Source: Helicobacter vulpis (lineage in GTDB: Bacteria > Campylobacterota > Campylobacteria > Campylobacterales > Helicobacteraceae). From it: a stretch of 61,722 bases of DNA. Shown here in pieces: positions 43,378 through 53,990 of this stretch (position 1 is the stretch's first letter; every line of letters begins with the position of its first letter). A program made the translations under genes and the position numbers. The notes under the pieces are model-generated. The model searched no databases, was not told the DNA's origin, and saw nothing but the letters and a program-made list of their open reading frames with translations. The stretch lies in NCBI RefSeq assembly GCF_003660395.1, contig NZ_QXQT01000011.1:1-61722 (forward strand), read 5' to 3'.

Positions 43378-44411
43378 TAGGGGTGCTGGGTGGCTTTTTT
43401 AGCCATCGCTTTTTGGAGTACGGGCACTAAATAGCCATACCCCTTAGCTTCCATTTCCTCTAAGGGGATGAATTTCAACGCCGCGCTATTGATACAATAA
43501 CGCAAGCCCCCCAATTCTTTAGGTCCATCTTCAAAGACATGCCCTAAATGCGCATTGCCCACACGGCTACGCACTTCGGTGCGCAGGCGGTTGTAACTGG
43601 TGTCCTTTTCATACCCCACCACCTCTTTACTGATGGGCTTGCTAAAGGCAGGCCACCCACACCCGCTATCAAATTTATCCGTGGATAAAAAGAGGGGTTC
43701 GCCCGTGGTGATGTCCACATAAATCCCGGGTTTAAACAGAGTGTCGTACTCGTTTTCAAAGGGGTGTTCTGTGTAGCTCTCTTGAGTTACTTTGTATTGC
43801 AGGTCGCTGAGTTGTTTTTTAAGCGCGGCTTGATCGGGCTTGTGGTAGTCCTTGGGATCAATGATCACCTCATCGGCTTTTTTGAGATCAATATGGCAAT
43901 ACCCCCCCGGGTTTTTCTTCAAATAGTCTTGGTGGTACTCCTCTGCCACCACGAAGTTTTTCAGAGGTTCTAATTCAACGCGCACCTTTTGTTGGTAATG
44001 GCTTTGCAAGCGCGCCAGGGCTTTAGCGATGATAGGCTCGTCTTTGGGGTCTGTGTAGTAAATCCCGGTGCGGTACTGCCGCCCGCGATCATTGCCCTGC
44101 TGGTTTAAGCTGGTCGGATCGATCACCTTGAAGTAGTACAGCAAGAGTTTATCTAGACTGATCTCTTTGGGATCAAACTCCACTTTCACCGTCTCGGCGT
44201 GATCGCTATTGTGCAACTCGTGGTAATTGGTCTGATCGCTCTTGCCATTGGCATAGCCCACTAGCGCATTTTTCACCCCATAAATGCGCTCCATATAGGC
44301 TTCTAGCCCCCAAAAACACCCCCCCGCTAAATAAATTGTGTGCATCTTTTTCTCCTGCATGCCATTTAACACCCCCACCAACACCAACACCCCTAACACT
44401 AACGCGCGCAT
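43377..44411 (-). CDS. msrAB: bifunctional methionine sulfoxide reductase MsrAB
   Basis: 344 residues with an N-terminal signal peptide (about 1-17). The MsrA domain has catalytic Cys32 in GGCFWG and the TGIYYTD and EYHQDYL motifs. The MsrB domain has [20 protein letters not shown] and catalytic Cys in [10 protein letters not shown]. It reduces both stereoisomers of oxidised methionine, probably in the periplasm. Stop and start codons overlap with kdsD, and rnj ends one base away. Confidence 0.95.
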   Translation of the reverse strand: MRALVLGVLVLVGVLNGMQEKKMHTIYLAGGCFWGLEAYMERIYGVKNALVGYANGKSDQTNYHELHNSDHAETVKVEFDPKEISLDKLLLYYFKVIDPTSLNQQGNDRGRQYRTGIYYTDPKDEPIIAKALARLQSHYQQKVRVELEPLKNFVVAEEYHQDYLKKNPGGYCHIDLKKADEVIIDPKDYHKPDQAALKKQLSDLQYKVTQESYTEHPFENEYDTLFKPGIYVDITTGEPLFLSTDKFDSGCGWPAFSKPISKEVVGYEKDTSYNRLRTEVRSRVGNAHLGHVFEDGPKELGGLRYCINSAALKFIPLEEMEAKGYGYLVPVLQKAMAKKATQHP

Positions 44412-44412
44412 G

Positions 44413-46341
44413 CTAGCTCACAAACACATGGCTAACAATGGCGGGGTATTTCTTGGTGTGCTTGAACAGGGCTTTGCGCAAGAAATGCCGCACACTCTCA
44501 TCTAAATGCTTGGTATTGCTCAGTACATCTTGACGCAACGCCTTGATGTGCAAGCCCAAAGAGTCCTGCAAATCCTCTAGAAAATGGCGTTCTTCTTTGA
44601 GATTGACAATCCCCACACTGCTAATCTTAGACTGGGGCATCAAGCTTTGGGCTTCTTTAGAGATGAAGAGCACCGCGCTGAGCAAGCCCGCACTAGCGAT
44701 TTCTAGGCGTTCGTCCACGATTTTTTGCTCAATGCTGACATTGTTGGTGTTGTCCACATAGTGTTTCCCGCTCTTAATGCTCTTGACCTTGCGCATGAAG
44801 TTAGGATTGACCTCCACTTGATCCCCATCCTCCATCAGGTAGATATTCTTCTCAGGGATCCCACACGCCATGGCGGTTTCTTTGTGCTTGGCGACATGGT
44901 TATACTCCCCATGCACGGGCAAGAAAAACTTAGGCTTGATGAGGCGCAACATCAGCTTTTGCTCCTCTTGGGCGGCATGCCCGCTCACATGAATATCAAA
45001 GGCGTGGTGTACCACTTGGGCGTCTTTTTTCATGAGCAAATTCAAAATGCTAGAAACGCTGGCTTCATTGCCCGGGATCGCCTTGGCCGAGATGATGACT
45101 AGATCGCTAGGCTTAATGCTAATGTGGCGGTGCTCATCGGTTGCCATGCGATAGAGCGCGCTCATGGTTTCCCCCTGTGAGCCTGTCGTTACAATGAAAA
45201 CCTCATGATCGGGGTATTTCTCCACTTCATGGGCTTCAATGAAGGTTTTAAAGGGCAGATGGATATAACCCAACTCTCTAGCGATGTCTAGGTTTTTCTC
45301 CATAGAACGCCCGATCACCGCGACCTTGCGGTTGTGCTGGATAGCGTGCTGAATGGCTTGATACACCCGGTGGATATTAGAAGAGAAGGTGCTCATGATC
45401 ACGCGCCCTTTGGCGTTCTTAAAGAGATTTTCAAAGACGGGTCCCACACTGCTCTCACTAGGGGTAATGCCTGGTTTATAAGAATTGGTGCTATCGCTAA
45501 GCAGCAACATCACCCCCTGCTCGCCATAATGAGCGAGGCGGTAGAGATCGCTGGGCAATTTGTCCACTGGGGTGTGATCAATTTTAAAATCGCCCGTGTG
45601 GATGATCGTGCCCACCTTAGTTTGGATGGCTAGCGCGCTCGCATCAATGATAGAATGCGTGATGTGAATCCACTCCACGGTAAATTCACCAATTTGAATG
45701 GGCTGGCGTTTTTGCACAATCTTAAAGAAACTCTTGAATTTCTTCAAGCCGTGTTCGTCAAATTTATTCCCGATCATCCCCAAACTCAAAGGCGTGCCAT
45801 AGAGGGGGAATTGCATTTCTTTAAACAAGTAGGGGACCGCCCCGATGTGATCCTCATGGGCATGGGTGATGAGCACGCCCACGATTTTATCCTTAATGCT
45901 GTGCAAGTAGCTAAAATCCGGGATCAAGATGTCCACCCCGTGCATGTCCTCGCTAGGGAAACTCATGCCCACATCAATGATAATGGCCTGTTGCATGGTT
46001 TCAAGCACCATCATGTTGCCCCCAATTTCTCCTAGCCCGCCTAAGGGGGTGATCTTAATGCGGGCTTTGACATTGAGGTCTAATTTATAATGCGGGTTTA
46101 AATGGTTGATGTGAATCTTGTTATTGGTCTCCACGCCCGCCTTGAGCTCTTTATGAAAGCCCAAATTGCCTCTTTCATTTGCCTTAGTGATGTTTTTCAC
46201 CCCGGCCTGTTCTGGGGTGTGGTTACCCCTGCCCTGTTTGATGCGGTTAGGGCGCGATTTGTGCGGGGTGTTGCGCGGGGGGGTTTGGGGGTTGTTGGAG
46301 GGGGTTTGGTTGTGTTCTTGGTCGTCAATGGGTTTATCCAT
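44413..46341 (-). CDS. rnj: ribonuclease J
   Basis: 642-residue metallo-beta-lactamase/beta-CASP nuclease with 5'-exo and endonuclease activity. The metal-binding motif HAHEDHIGA, the segment [12 protein letters not shown] and the beta-[14 protein letters not shown] are present. An N-terminal basic, Asn/Pro/Lys-rich, disordered extension of about 100 residues is the Helicobacter form that interacts with RhpA helicase. It overlaps ksgA by eight bases. Confidence 0.95.
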   Translation of the reverse strand: MDKPIDDQEHNQTPSNNPQTPPRNTPHKSRPNRIKQGRGNHTPEQAGVKNITKANERGNLGFHKELKAGVETNNKIHINHLNPHYKLDLNVKARIKITPLGGLGEIGGNMMVLETMQQAIIIDVGMSFPSEDMHGVDILIPDFSYLHSIKDKIVGVLITHAHEDHIGAVPYLFKEMQFPLYGTPLSLGMIGNKFDEHGLKKFKSFFKIVQKRQPIQIGEFTVEWIHITHSIIDASALAIQTKVGTIIHTGDFKIDHTPVDKLPSDLYRLAHYGEQGVMLLLSDSTNSYKPGITPSESSVGPVFENLFKNAKGRVIMSTFSSNIHRVYQAIQHAIQHNRKVAVIGRSMEKNLDIARELGYIHLPFKTFIEAHEVEKYPDHEVFIVTTGSQGETMSALYRMATDEHRHISIKPSDLVIISAKAIPGNEASVSSILNLLMKKDAQVVHHAFDIHVSGHAAQEEQKLMLRLIKPKFFLPVHGEYNHVAKHKETAMACGIPEKNIYLMEDGDQVEVNPNFMRKVKSIKSGKHYVDNTNNVSIEQKIVDERLEIASAGLLSAVLFISKEAQSLMPQSKISSVGIVNLKEERHFLEDLQDSLGLHIKALRQDVLSNTKHLDESVRHFLRKALFKHTKKYPAIVSHVFVS

Positions 46342-47203
46342 AAAAAACTCCTAAATGAGATTGTTGGGTGAGATCGCGGGCTAGTTCTAGGTAGTCTGTG
46401 GGGCTCAACTCGTGGGGGCGCGCTTGGGGTTTAAGAGCGCGCTGGGCTAGAAAACCCTGCACGGGATAAACCCCCTTGAGATTATTGCTCAAAGTCTTGC
46501 GATTGGCTTTAAAGCAGTGCTGGAGCGTGGTTTCTAAATGGGCGACATCTAGGGGGTTGGTACAAGCTTGCAAGGGGTGCTTGAGTAAAGCGATCACGCT
46601 GGAGCGCACTTTGGGGGGCGGGTTAAACGCCTCTTTGGGCACTTCAAAACACAGCTCCCTTTTAGCGCACACCAGCGCGCAAAGCACACTCAGCGCGCCA
46701 TAATCCTTACTCCCATAGGGGGCGCAGAATTTCAAACCCACTTCTAGCTGGGTCATCACCACCAACCCGACACACAAGCTATCTTTGAGCGCGTGGGCGA
46801 TGATGGGCGTGGCGATGTAATAGGGCAGATTGGAGACCAAAAAATAGGGTTCAGAGTGTAAAAATCCACTCCGGGGCAATCTAAGCCCGGTCTGTGCCAA
46901 GACATCGCATGCGCCATCTCCAACCCCTTTATACTCCATCACGTCGCCCACCACCAACTTTAAGCGCGCCCGCGCCTGAGCACAAAGCCTGTGTTGTAGC
47001 CTTGTGGCTAGCGCCTTGTCCACTTCATAGGCGATCAAAGTCTTAGAGCCCAGCCTATCTAAAAGCCTAGTGGTGAGATCTCCCAAGCCAACCCCTATCT
47101 CCACCATCTGCACCGCATCGCTAAAGTGCGCGTAGGGGACGGATTGTAAGATCTGATCCAAATAATAGGCATCGTGCAAAAAATGTTGCCCCAACAACGC
47201 CAT
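46334..47203 (-). CDS. rsmA: 16S rRNA dimethyladenosine transferase
   Basis: 289 residues (KsgA). GQHFLHD, VEIGVGLGDLT and the catalytic NLPYYIATP are the standard motifs. It dimethylates two adenines near the 3' end of 16S rRNA. A 20-residue segment containing ACDVLAQTGLRLPRSGFLH is slightly longer than in H. pylori. First gene of the eight-gene run down to rlmN, with a TACAAT box upstream. Confidence 0.94.
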   Translation of the reverse strand: MALLGQHFLHDAYYLDQILQSVPYAHFSDAVQMVEIGVGLGDLTTRLLDRLGSKTLIAYEVDKALATRLQHRLCAQARARLKLVVGDVMEYKGVGDGACDVLAQTGLRLPRSGFLHSEPYFLVSNLPYYIATPIIAHALKDSLCVGLVVMTQLEVGLKFCAPYGSKDYGALSVLCALVCAKRELCFEVPKEAFNPPPKVRSSVIALLKHPLQACTNPLDVAHLETTLQHCFKANRKTLSNNLKGVYPVQGFLAQRALKPQARPHELSPTDYLELARDLTQQSHLGVFYG

Positions 47204-47227
47204 GACTAACCTTGCATTCTCTGATTT

Positions 47228-47233
47228 ATTGTA
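47228..47233 (-). promoter_or_regulatory. rsmA operon -10 box
   Basis: TACAAT on the minus strand, 25 bases upstream of the rsmA start. It probably drives the whole minus-strand run to rlmN. Confidence 0.4.
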
Positions 47234-47264
47234 ACATGGGCTAGCTTAAACACCCCGATTAGGT

Positions 47265-47270
47265 TATAAT
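47265..47270 (+). promoter_or_regulatory. -10 box of the nifU-like operon
   Basis: TATAAT preceded by GGT, 23 bases upstream of the ATG at 47293. AAGGAGAATAC is the ribosome site. Divergent to the rsmA promoter. Confidence 0.55.
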
Positions 47271-47292
47271 GCAACGCTTTAAGGAGAATACA

Positions 47293-47562
47293 ATGGTCTT
47301 TAGCGATCAAGAATTACAAAAACCCGTAGAAAAAGCCTTAGAGAAGGTGCGCCCCATGCTGCTAAGAGACGGGGGCGATGTGGTCTTGTTGGGGATTAAA
47401 AACGCTAAGGTGTATGTGTCCTTAGTGGGGGCGTGTAAGGGCTGTGCAGCCAGTTCTAACACGCTTAAATTCGGGATTGAACGCTGTTTGCAAGAGGAGA
47501 TTCACCCGGATATGCAGGTGGTGCATGTGTCCAAAGAGCAGTATCAAGAACTCTTCCCCTAA
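47293..47562 (+). CDS. NifU-like iron-sulfur scaffold protein (Nfu domain)
   Basis: 89 residues, only the C-terminal Nfu-type domain. LRDGGDVVLLG and the cluster-binding CKGC in GACKGCAASSNTLK are clear. Its length matches the H. pylori HP1492 protein, which is separate from the main NifU-NifS pair. It carries iron-sulfur clusters to targets. The track frame begins at 47269, but the ribosome site places translation at 47293. Confidence 0.93.
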   Translation: MVFSDQELQKPVEKALEKVRPMLLRDGGDVVLLGIKNAKVYVSLVGACKGCAASSNTLKFGIERCLQEEIHPDMQVVHVSKEQYQELFP

Positions 47563-47571
47563 GGCGACCCT

Positions 47572-48186
47572 TTGAATAACGACCCTAAAAAGCGATCCTT
47601 GCTCACGCAGGGCTACAAGGCTTTCTTGCAAAAGCAGTATTTTAGAGCCCTGTTTTTATGCTCCCAAGCCCTCTTTTTAGACCCCCTAGACGCGCATGCC
47701 AAAATTGGCTTGTTGCTCAGCGACATCGCCCTAGACTTCCCCAAAGAGGCGCATAGCTTTTATGAACTCTATCAAAATCTCTTGCACTCCCAGCCACGGC
47801 GTTATAAAGCCAGCATTCAGGGGCAGATTTTAGAGCTCATTAACTCCTTTGATGAGAGTTTGAGCAAGATGGCGCAAGCCTTTGGGTATGAAAACCAGCT
47901 CAAGGCAGAGAGTTTAGATGGGATTTTATACGCCGACTTCAAGGCGATGTGCGCGGGCAAGGACTTTAAAGAAGTCTTTGAGAATTTGATGTTTAGCACT
48001 AAAGTCATCTTTGAGCGCAAAGAGGATTTTTACGAGTTTTTAGAAAATCTAGTGGATCACCAATTCTATGACATGTCCATTGCCTACATTGAAAACATGC
48101 GCGAATTGCTTTGGTATGACCCGCGCGTGATGGCGTTGTTGCAAAAGGCGTTGCGCTTAGAAAAGGCGCATCGGGAGGACAAATGA
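47572..48186 (+). CDS. TPR-like helical protein of unknown function
   Basis: 204 residues, soluble, with tetratricopeptide-like segments (QGYKAFLQKQYFRALFLCSQALFLDP). It starts at TTG 47572, seven bases after AAGG. The stop overlaps murE as ATGA-type. The same position beside nifU and murE exists in H. pylori. No function is known to me. Protein-protein scaffolding is the generic guess. Confidence 0.8.
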   Translation: MNNDPKKRSLLTQGYKAFLQKQYFRALFLCSQALFLDPLDAHAKIGLLLSDIALDFPKEAHSFYELYQNLLHSQPRRYKASIQGQILELINSFDESLSKMAQAFGYENQLKAESLDGILYADFKAMCAGKDFKEVFENLMFSTKVIFERKEDFYEFLENLVDHQFYDMSIAYIENMRELLWYDPRVMALLQKALRLEKAHREDK

Positions 48187-49514
48187 TCCTCCCTAAGCGC
48201 GTGTACTTCAAGGATCAAACCTTTCACGCCCTAAGCGATGATACGCGAGAGATCACAGAAGGGGTTTTGTTGGTAAAAACTCCGAGCAATGCGCGCTTTA
48301 TCCCCCCCACTGCGCTCTATTTAGAGGCGCAAGAATTGGGGCGTTATTTTAATTTAAAGATACAAATCATAGGGATCACGGGCACCAATGGCAAGACCAC
48401 CACCGCCGCGCTCATCGCCCATGTACTCCAATCTTTGGGGCATTCTTGCGCCCTGCTAGGTACAAGGGGCTTTTTTATTCAGGGCGCACAAGTCAAGCCC
48501 AAGGGGCTCACCACGCCCAGCTTATTAGAACTCTACAGCAATCTAGAGCGCGCCACTGCAGAGGGAGCGGAGTATTTTGTCATGGAGGTAAGCTCCCATG
48601 CGATCGCCCAAGGGCGCATTTTAGGCTTGGCGTTTGCCGCTAAGGTGCACACCAATATCACCAGCGATCACTTGGATTATCATAAGGATTTAGAGACCTA
48701 CCGCGCGATCAAGAATCAATTCTTCAGCGATGAGGGCTTGAAGATCATCAATTTAGACGATCCGCATGTGCGCTTTAACCCTGCTAATGCCTATGGCTAT
48801 GCCTGTGAGCGCAAAACCCATTTGAGCGTGAACGCCTATAGTTTGCGTCCGGATTTGAGCGCGCATATAGAATTTCGCGCCGATCCAAGATCCCGGCGCA
48901 ACGCCCCTAATAACGCAGAAATGGGCATTGTGCACGCCCCCCTAATGGGTTTGCACAATCTTTATAATCTCTTGGGGGCGTTGTTGTGCGTGCGCGCGCT
49001 CACGAAAACCCCTTTAGAGACGCTGTGTGAGCGGGTGGGAGATTTTACAGGGGTGGAGGGACGCATGGAGGTGGTGCACCAAAACCCCCTAGTGGTGGTG
49101 GATTTTGCCCACACCGCCGATGGCTTTGTACAGATTTTTAACAGCTTTAAGGCGCAAAAAATCAAGGTCGTCTTTGGGGCGGGGGGGGATCGCGACAAGA
49201 GCAAACGCCCGTTAATGGGGCAGGTAGCCACCGCGCACGCCCTGAAAAGCTATATCACTTCAGACAACCCGCGCACTGAAGAGCCTTTAGCCATTATTGA
49301 GGATATTTTAAGCGGGGTCGCTTTAGAGTTGCGCGATCGCGTGGTGGTGGAGCCCGATCGCAAAAAAGCCATTGAGTTAGCCCTAAGCGAATTGCAAGGC
49401 GATGAGGTCTTGCTCATTTTAGGCAAGGGCGATGAGTGCGTGCAAATTGTGGGGGAGGCGCATTTGCCCTTTGACGATCGCGCTTTGGTGCGCCATTTCT
49501 TTCACAAGGACTAA
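48183..49514 (+). CDS. murE: UDP-MurNAc-tripeptide synthetase (meso-DAP adding)
   Basis: 443 residues. The ATP loop is TGTNGKTTTA. The DNPR tetrapeptide in TSDNPRTEEPL specifies meso-diaminopimelate as the substrate, so this strain uses a DAP-type wall. ITSDHLDYH and the carbamoyl-lysine region are present. It depends on the product of dapF in the same window. An in-frame G8 lies at 49181-49188. One base separates the stop from the transaldolase ATG. Confidence 0.96.
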   Translation: MILPKRVYFKDQTFHALSDDTREITEGVLLVKTPSNARFIPPTALYLEAQELGRYFNLKIQIIGITGTNGKTTTAALIAHVLQSLGHSCALLGTRGFFIQGAQVKPKGLTTPSLLELYSNLERATAEGAEYFVMEVSSHAIAQGRILGLAFAAKVHTNITSDHLDYHKDLETYRAIKNQFFSDEGLKIINLDDPHVRFNPANAYGYACERKTHLSVNAYSLRPDLSAHIEFRADPRSRRNAPNNAEMGIVHAPLMGLHNLYNLLGALLCVRALTKTPLETLCERVGDFTGVEGRMEVVHQNPLVVVDFAHTADGFVQIFNSFKAQKIKVVFGAGGDRDKSKRPLMGQVATAHALKSYITSDNPRTEEPLAIIEDILSGVALELRDRVVVEPDRKKAIELALSELQGDEVLLILGKGDECVQIVGEAHLPFDDRALVRHFFHKD

Positions 49515-49515
49515 T

Positions 49516-50478
49516 ATGCAGGATTTTTATCTCTGGTGCGATTTTATTGAGCGCGATTTTCTAGAAACCCGTTTTGTGGACCTGCTTGCCTTAAAGCGTA
49601 TCAGCGGGGCGACTTCTAACCCGAGTCTTTTTGCCCAAGCGATTATCCATTCTCAGGCTTATAAGGAGGCGATGAGTGCGCACAAGCCCAACACCCCCAA
49701 AGCCCTTTATGAAGCCCTAGCCCTTGAAGACATCGCGCGCGCTGCTGACTTGCTCTTACCCCTCTATCATCAAAACCAAGCCACAGGCTATATTAGTCTA
49801 GAGATCGATCCTTTCTTAGAGGGCGATGTGAGCGCGTGTGTGCAGGAGGCAGAACGCCTATACCAAACCCTAGCCCGCCCCAATGTGATGATCAAAATCC
49901 CAGCCACGCCCAGCGGGTTAGAGGCGATGGCGCATTTGAGCGCGCACATGCCCATTAACGCCACCTTGATCTTCTCCCCCCAGCAAGCCCAAGAATGCGC
50001 CCTCGCGCTCAAGGAGGCAAGGCATACATGCGTGATCAGTATCTTTGTGTCTCGATTAGATGTCGCTCTAGAGGCTTTTTTAGCCCAAGCCCCTAGCTCG
50101 ACTGCCCAGCGTGCCCAACTCGCCCACCAATTAGGTGTCTCTAGCGCGCAACAAAGTTACCACAAAATCCAAAGCCTCAATCTCCCCCACCTCTACCCCC
50201 TCTTTGCTAGCACCGGGGTTAAAGAGCCCACTCTCCCTAAAGATTACTACATCCAAGCCCTCAAAATGCCCCATAGTATCAACACCGCCCCCCTAGAAGC
50301 CCTCTACACCTACTACCACACCCCAAGCCCCACCCCCCATATTCTAGAATACCCTGTGCTTGTAAGCCAGCTAGAAGGCTTGGGTTTTGATGTGGGTCAA
50401 CACTATCAAGCCCTCCTCAAGGCGGGTTTAACTAGCTTTCAAGAGGCGTTTAAGACCCTTTTAAGCAGCCTTGAGTAG
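49516..50478 (+). CDS. tal: transaldolase
   Basis: 320 residues. The Schiff-base Lys127 is in VMIKIPATPSG and GATSNPSLF lies near residue 31. It moves dihydroxyacetone units in the non-oxidative pentose phosphate pathway and works with tkt, also in this window. The ATG at 49516 has AAGGA upstream. An earlier in-frame start at 49432 lies inside murE and is rejected. Confidence 0.94.
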   Translation: MQDFYLWCDFIERDFLETRFVDLLALKRISGATSNPSLFAQAIIHSQAYKEAMSAHKPNTPKALYEALALEDIARAADLLLPLYHQNQATGYISLEIDPFLEGDVSACVQEAERLYQTLARPNVMIKIPATPSGLEAMAHLSAHMPINATLIFSPQQAQECALALKEARHTCVISIFVSRLDVALEAFLAQAPSSTAQRAQLAHQLGVSSAQQSYHKIQSLNLPHLYPLFASTGVKEPTLPKDYYIQALKMPHSINTAPLEALYTYYHTPSPTPHILEYPVLVSQLEGLGFDVGQHYQALLKAGLTSFQEAFKTLLSSLE

Positions 50479-50482
50479 GGCT

Positions 50483-52180
50483 TTAAGCCGTCTTGTAATC
50501 ATTGGTTTTTTGGGCAATCTGTTCGACCAGTTTCTTAGCGTTGTGCATGATCTCTTGCATGGTGTGCGCGTTTTTCAGGGTGTCGCTCGCGCTAGCCTGC
50601 ACAGAGATCACCTTTTGGATAATATCTTGAGTGTCCTGCCCTAGGTTCACAAAGAGCAAATTCGCCTCCTTAATGCGCTCGATGAGTTTTTCTAAATACT
50701 CTATGGCACGGATGGATCCCTCTTGCACGCTCACGCTCAACACGCTGGATTCTTCAATGCGCGCGGTTTGCTCATGCATTTTTGAGCCCACCGCGCCCAC
50801 ATTCTGCACAATGCTAGAGATCGTGTTATTGACCTCGCTTAAAGCTTGCTGGGTGCGTGTGGCCAAATTGCTCACTTCATCAGCCACCACTGCAAAGCCC
50901 CGCCCGCGCTCGCCCGCGCGCGCGGCTTCAATGGCGGCGTTCAAGGCTAACAAGTTGGTTTGTTTGGCAATTTCATTGATGGTTTCTAAAATACTCTTGG
51001 CATCATTAGCGCTTTGGGTGAGCGTGCCAATTTGAGCGATCAAGTCCTTTTCATTGGCGACATTGTCCAAAATGGTCTGGTGCAAGATATTCACATCTTG
51101 TTTGCGCTTTTCTAACAAGGATAGGGCTTGAGTGAGTTCAGCGGCCATGTTCTCCACCCCTGAAGTGATTTGAGTAAGATTGTGCGAGAGATTGACTCCT
51201 TCATCTTTGATTTGGGTGATGGTTTGGGTGGTCTGTTGCATCGCGTCTATGGTGTGGCACATCGCGCTCTCAAGTTGCAAAGAGGAGGTGTGATTTTGTT
51301 GGCTGCAATCCTTGACTTCATTGTTAAACGCGCAGACATGCTCTAAGAAGGCGTTGATACAATTAGCGCTCAGACTGATCTCATCTTGAGCGCGCCCGCT
51401 GATCTCAATGCGCATGGTCAAGTCCTTCTTGCTGGTGGAAAAATTCTGCACCACTGCCACCAACGCGCCCAAGCGCCGCATGATCCACACATGGTTGAGT
51501 ACAAAGGTGAGCGCGATAATGCCCAAGGTGCTAAGAATCGCCGTCCATAATAGAGTGTGGAAATTCTGATCGGCCAAGTGATAGGCGTGTTGCTCGGCCT
51601 TTTCCATGGTCTTGTAAATATTGTTGACATAACTCATGGCTACAAAGATCAACTGACTCACCGGGTCGTAGTAGGCATAGCTCACATAACCCCCTAGGGG
51701 GGTCTTTGGATCTAAGCTCTTAGAATGGCAACGATAAATCCCCCCTTTGGGGTTGTCTAGGGCGCGTTGGAGGTATTCTTTGAAATAGTAATTCCCGCAC
51801 TCATCTTGGGTACTCAAGACATTTTGCCCGATTAAATTAGGGTGGATGTGATCGGCGAGCAAAACCCCTTCTTTGTTGAGAGCCAAAACATAGACGCGCC
51901 CTTTGGCGTGGTTGATCGTTTTAAAATAATCGATGGTCATTTTTAAGGCCATTTCCCTGGGGTGTTGGGTGAAATACTCCCTGATTCCCGCGACGATCAA
52001 AAAAATATCGTGTTGAATCACCTTTTCGCGTTTGTGCAACGCATTGGCATCAAAGGCCTCGATGGTCTGTTTAAAACTCTGTTTTTCCATGTAATGGCTC
52101 AATAAGGTGAGAGTGAGACCCAAGGCGCACAAGGACCCCCATATCATGAGCGTGATTTTCCAGCGGAGATTCAATGCCAT
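50483..52180 (-). CDS. methyl-accepting chemotaxis protein, sCache-type (downstream copy)
   Basis: 565 residues. Membrane helices at about 9-28 and 212-236 flank a periplasmic single Cache domain ([38 protein letters not shown]). A HAMP-like segment and signalling helices follow, with the hairpin tip [34 protein letters not shown]. No C-terminal NWETF-type tether is present. The ligand is unknown. AAGGAAG precedes the ATG. It is a tandem paralogue of the next gene, with the cytoplasmic tip nearly identical and the sensor domain diverged. Confidence 0.92.
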   Translation of the reverse strand: MALNLRWKITLMIWGSLCALGLTLTLLSHYMEKQSFKQTIEAFDANALHKREKVIQHDIFLIVAGIREYFTQHPREMALKMTIDYFKTINHAKGRVYVLALNKEGVLLADHIHPNLIGQNVLSTQDECGNYYFKEYLQRALDNPKGGIYRCHSKSLDPKTPLGGYVSYAYYDPVSQLIFVAMSYVNNIYKTMEKAEQHAYHLADQNFHTLLWTAILSTLGIIALTFVLNHVWIMRRLGALVAVVQNFSTSKKDLTMRIEISGRAQDEISLSANCINAFLEHVCAFNNEVKDCSQQNHTSSLQLESAMCHTIDAMQQTTQTITQIKDEGVNLSHNLTQITSGVENMAAELTQALSLLEKRKQDVNILHQTILDNVANEKDLIAQIGTLTQSANDAKSILETINEIAKQTNLLALNAAIEAARAGERGRGFAVVADEVSNLATRTQQALSEVNNTISSIVQNVGAVGSKMHEQTARIEESSVLSVSVQEGSIRAIEYLEKLIERIKEANLLFVNLGQDTQDIIQKVISVQASASDTLKNAHTMQEIMHNAKKLVEQIAQKTNDYKTA

Positions 52181-52282
52181 TGTACTTCCTTTATCAGGAA
52201 TCTCTATATATTATTATTGTATATAAGAAAATATTATTTACGGCTGGCTAACAAAGCGGGCTGTGGAGTCTCTTTTAGTGTC
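52181..52282. other. AT-rich intergenic between the two chemoreceptor genes
   Basis: 102 bases. The part at about 52200-52240 is almost pure A/T with several overlapping TATAAT-like words on the minus strand (TATACAATAATAATATA), a likely promoter for the downstream receptor, so the two receptors probably have separate control. No convincing terminator was seen. Confidence 0.5.
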
Positions 52283-53980
52283 TTAGGTGGTCTTGTAATC
52301 CTTAGTTTTGTGGGCGATCTGCTCTATAATGTCCTTAGATTCTTGCATAATGCTCTTCATGCCCGCGGCATCTTTAAGGGTTTTGCTCGCGCTAGCTTGC
52401 ACAGAAATCATCTGGTTGATGATCTCCTGAGTATCCTGCCCTAGATGGATGAAGATCAAATTCACGCCCTTAATGCGCGCGATCAATCTTTCTAAATAAT
52501 CTGTAGTTTGGGTGGAAGTCTTTTGCACCGAAGCGCTCAAGGTGTTGGCTTTTTCAAGGCGCGCGGCCTGTTGGCTCATCTTGTGGCTCACATCATGCAC
52601 ACTTTGGGTGATGTTAGAGAGGGTGGTGTTCACTGCGCCTAGGGCTTGCTGGGTGCGTGTGGCCAAATTGCTCACCTCATCAGCCACCACGGCAAAGCCG
52701 CGCCCATGTTCGCCCGCGCGCGCGGCTTCAATGGCGGCATTGAGGGCTAGTAAATTAGTTTGTTTGGCGATTTGATCGATGCTCTCTAAAATATTCTTAG
52801 CGCTGTCCGTGCTCTTGGTGAGCGATTCGATCTGGATGATGAGTTCTTTTTCATTGGCGACATCTTCGGTAATGGCCTTGCACAGGGTGATCACACTGGC
52901 CTTGCTCTCTTCGAGCAGATTTAACGCCTTGCCAAGCTCGCCCACCACCCCCTCTACATCGGTGTTCACGCCACTCAAATCGCGCGAGAGTTTTACCCCC
53001 TCATCACGAATTTTAGTGATCGTTTGGACGGTTTGCTCGATGGCATCTGTCGTGTGGTGCATGGCATTGTCTAGAGCTAGGCTGGATTCGTGGCTTTGCG
53101 CGCTGTAGTCCTTGATCTCATTATTGAACGCACAGACGGACTCTAAAAAGCCATTGATACACTGCGCGCTCAGGCTAATTTCATCTTGCACGCGCCCCTT
53201 TATATAAATGCGGCTGGTTAAATCCTTCTCGTGAGAGGCAAATTTTTGTACCACCGCCACCAACGCGCCCAAACGCCTAGCGATCCAAAAGTGGTTGCAC
53301 ACAAAAGCAATGAGGATAATTCCAAAAGTGATGAGCAAAGTCGCCCATAGTAAAATGCGATAATCATGGCTAGCTAGGGCATGGACCTGTTTTTCGGCCT
53401 TGTCCATCGTTTTATAGATCGCGCTCACATAGCTCACCGCCACCACGATCAAATCGCTCACCGGGTCGTGGTAGGCATAGCTCACGCAATCCTCTGTTTT
53501 AGTTTCTGGGGCGGGGCGTTTGAGATGGCAGCGATAGAATCCGCCCTTAGGATTGCCCAGCGCTTTTTGCATGAATTCTTTAAAATAGTAATCCCCGCGC
53601 GCGCTTTGGAAGTTTAAAACCTTTTTGCCCACTAATTCTGGATGGATGCTATCGGCAATGAGGGTGCCATCTTTTTCAAGCGCGATGATAAAGAGCCGCC
53701 CCTTAGCCGCGTTGATCTTGTTAAAAAAATCCACGCTGATACGCAAAGCCTCCTCTCTAGAATGGTGTTTAAAATACTCTCTCAGACCAGAGATGGCTAT
53801 AAAGGTGTTGTATTTAATCCCGGATTCGCGTTTGACCAAAGCATTAGAATTAAAACTGTGAATAGTCTTTTTAAAACTCCGCCGTTCTATGTGATAACTC
53901 AAAAGACTTAAGCTCAAACCCAAGGCACACAAAGACCCCAACACAATTAAAATCATCTTCCAACGCAAAGTAAGAGACAT
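52283..53980 (-). CDS. methyl-accepting chemotaxis protein, sCache-type (upstream copy)
   Basis: 565 residues, exactly the same length as its tandem neighbour. The layout is the same: helices at about 9-28 and 212-236, a sensor domain with [25 protein letters not shown] and [21 protein letters not shown], a HAMP-like linker, and the tip [34 protein letters not shown]. It ends DYKTT, where the other copy ends DYKTA. Sensor residues differ at many positions while the signalling tip is conserved, a pattern of duplication followed by ligand divergence. pyrB ends ten bases upstream. Confidence 0.92.
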   Translation of the reverse strand: MSLTLRWKMILIVLGSLCALGLSLSLLSYHIERRSFKKTIHSFNSNALVKRESGIKYNTFIAISGLREYFKHHSREEALRISVDFFNKINAAKGRLFIIALEKDGTLIADSIHPELVGKKVLNFQSARGDYYFKEFMQKALGNPKGGFYRCHLKRPAPETKTEDCVSYAYHDPVSDLIVVAVSYVSAIYKTMDKAEKQVHALASHDYRILLWATLLITFGIILIAFVCNHFWIARRLGALVAVVQKFASHEKDLTSRIYIKGRVQDEISLSAQCINGFLESVCAFNNEIKDYSAQSHESSLALDNAMHHTTDAIEQTVQTITKIRDEGVKLSRDLSGVNTDVEGVVGELGKALNLLEESKASVITLCKAITEDVANEKELIIQIESLTKSTDSAKNILESIDQIAKQTNLLALNAAIEAARAGEHGRGFAVVADEVSNLATRTQQALGAVNTTLSNITQSVHDVSHKMSQQAARLEKANTLSASVQKTSTQTTDYLERLIARIKGVNLIFIHLGQDTQEIINQMISVQASASKTLKDAAGMKSIMQESKDIIEQIAHKTKDYKTT

Positions 53981-53990
53981 GAATTCCCCT

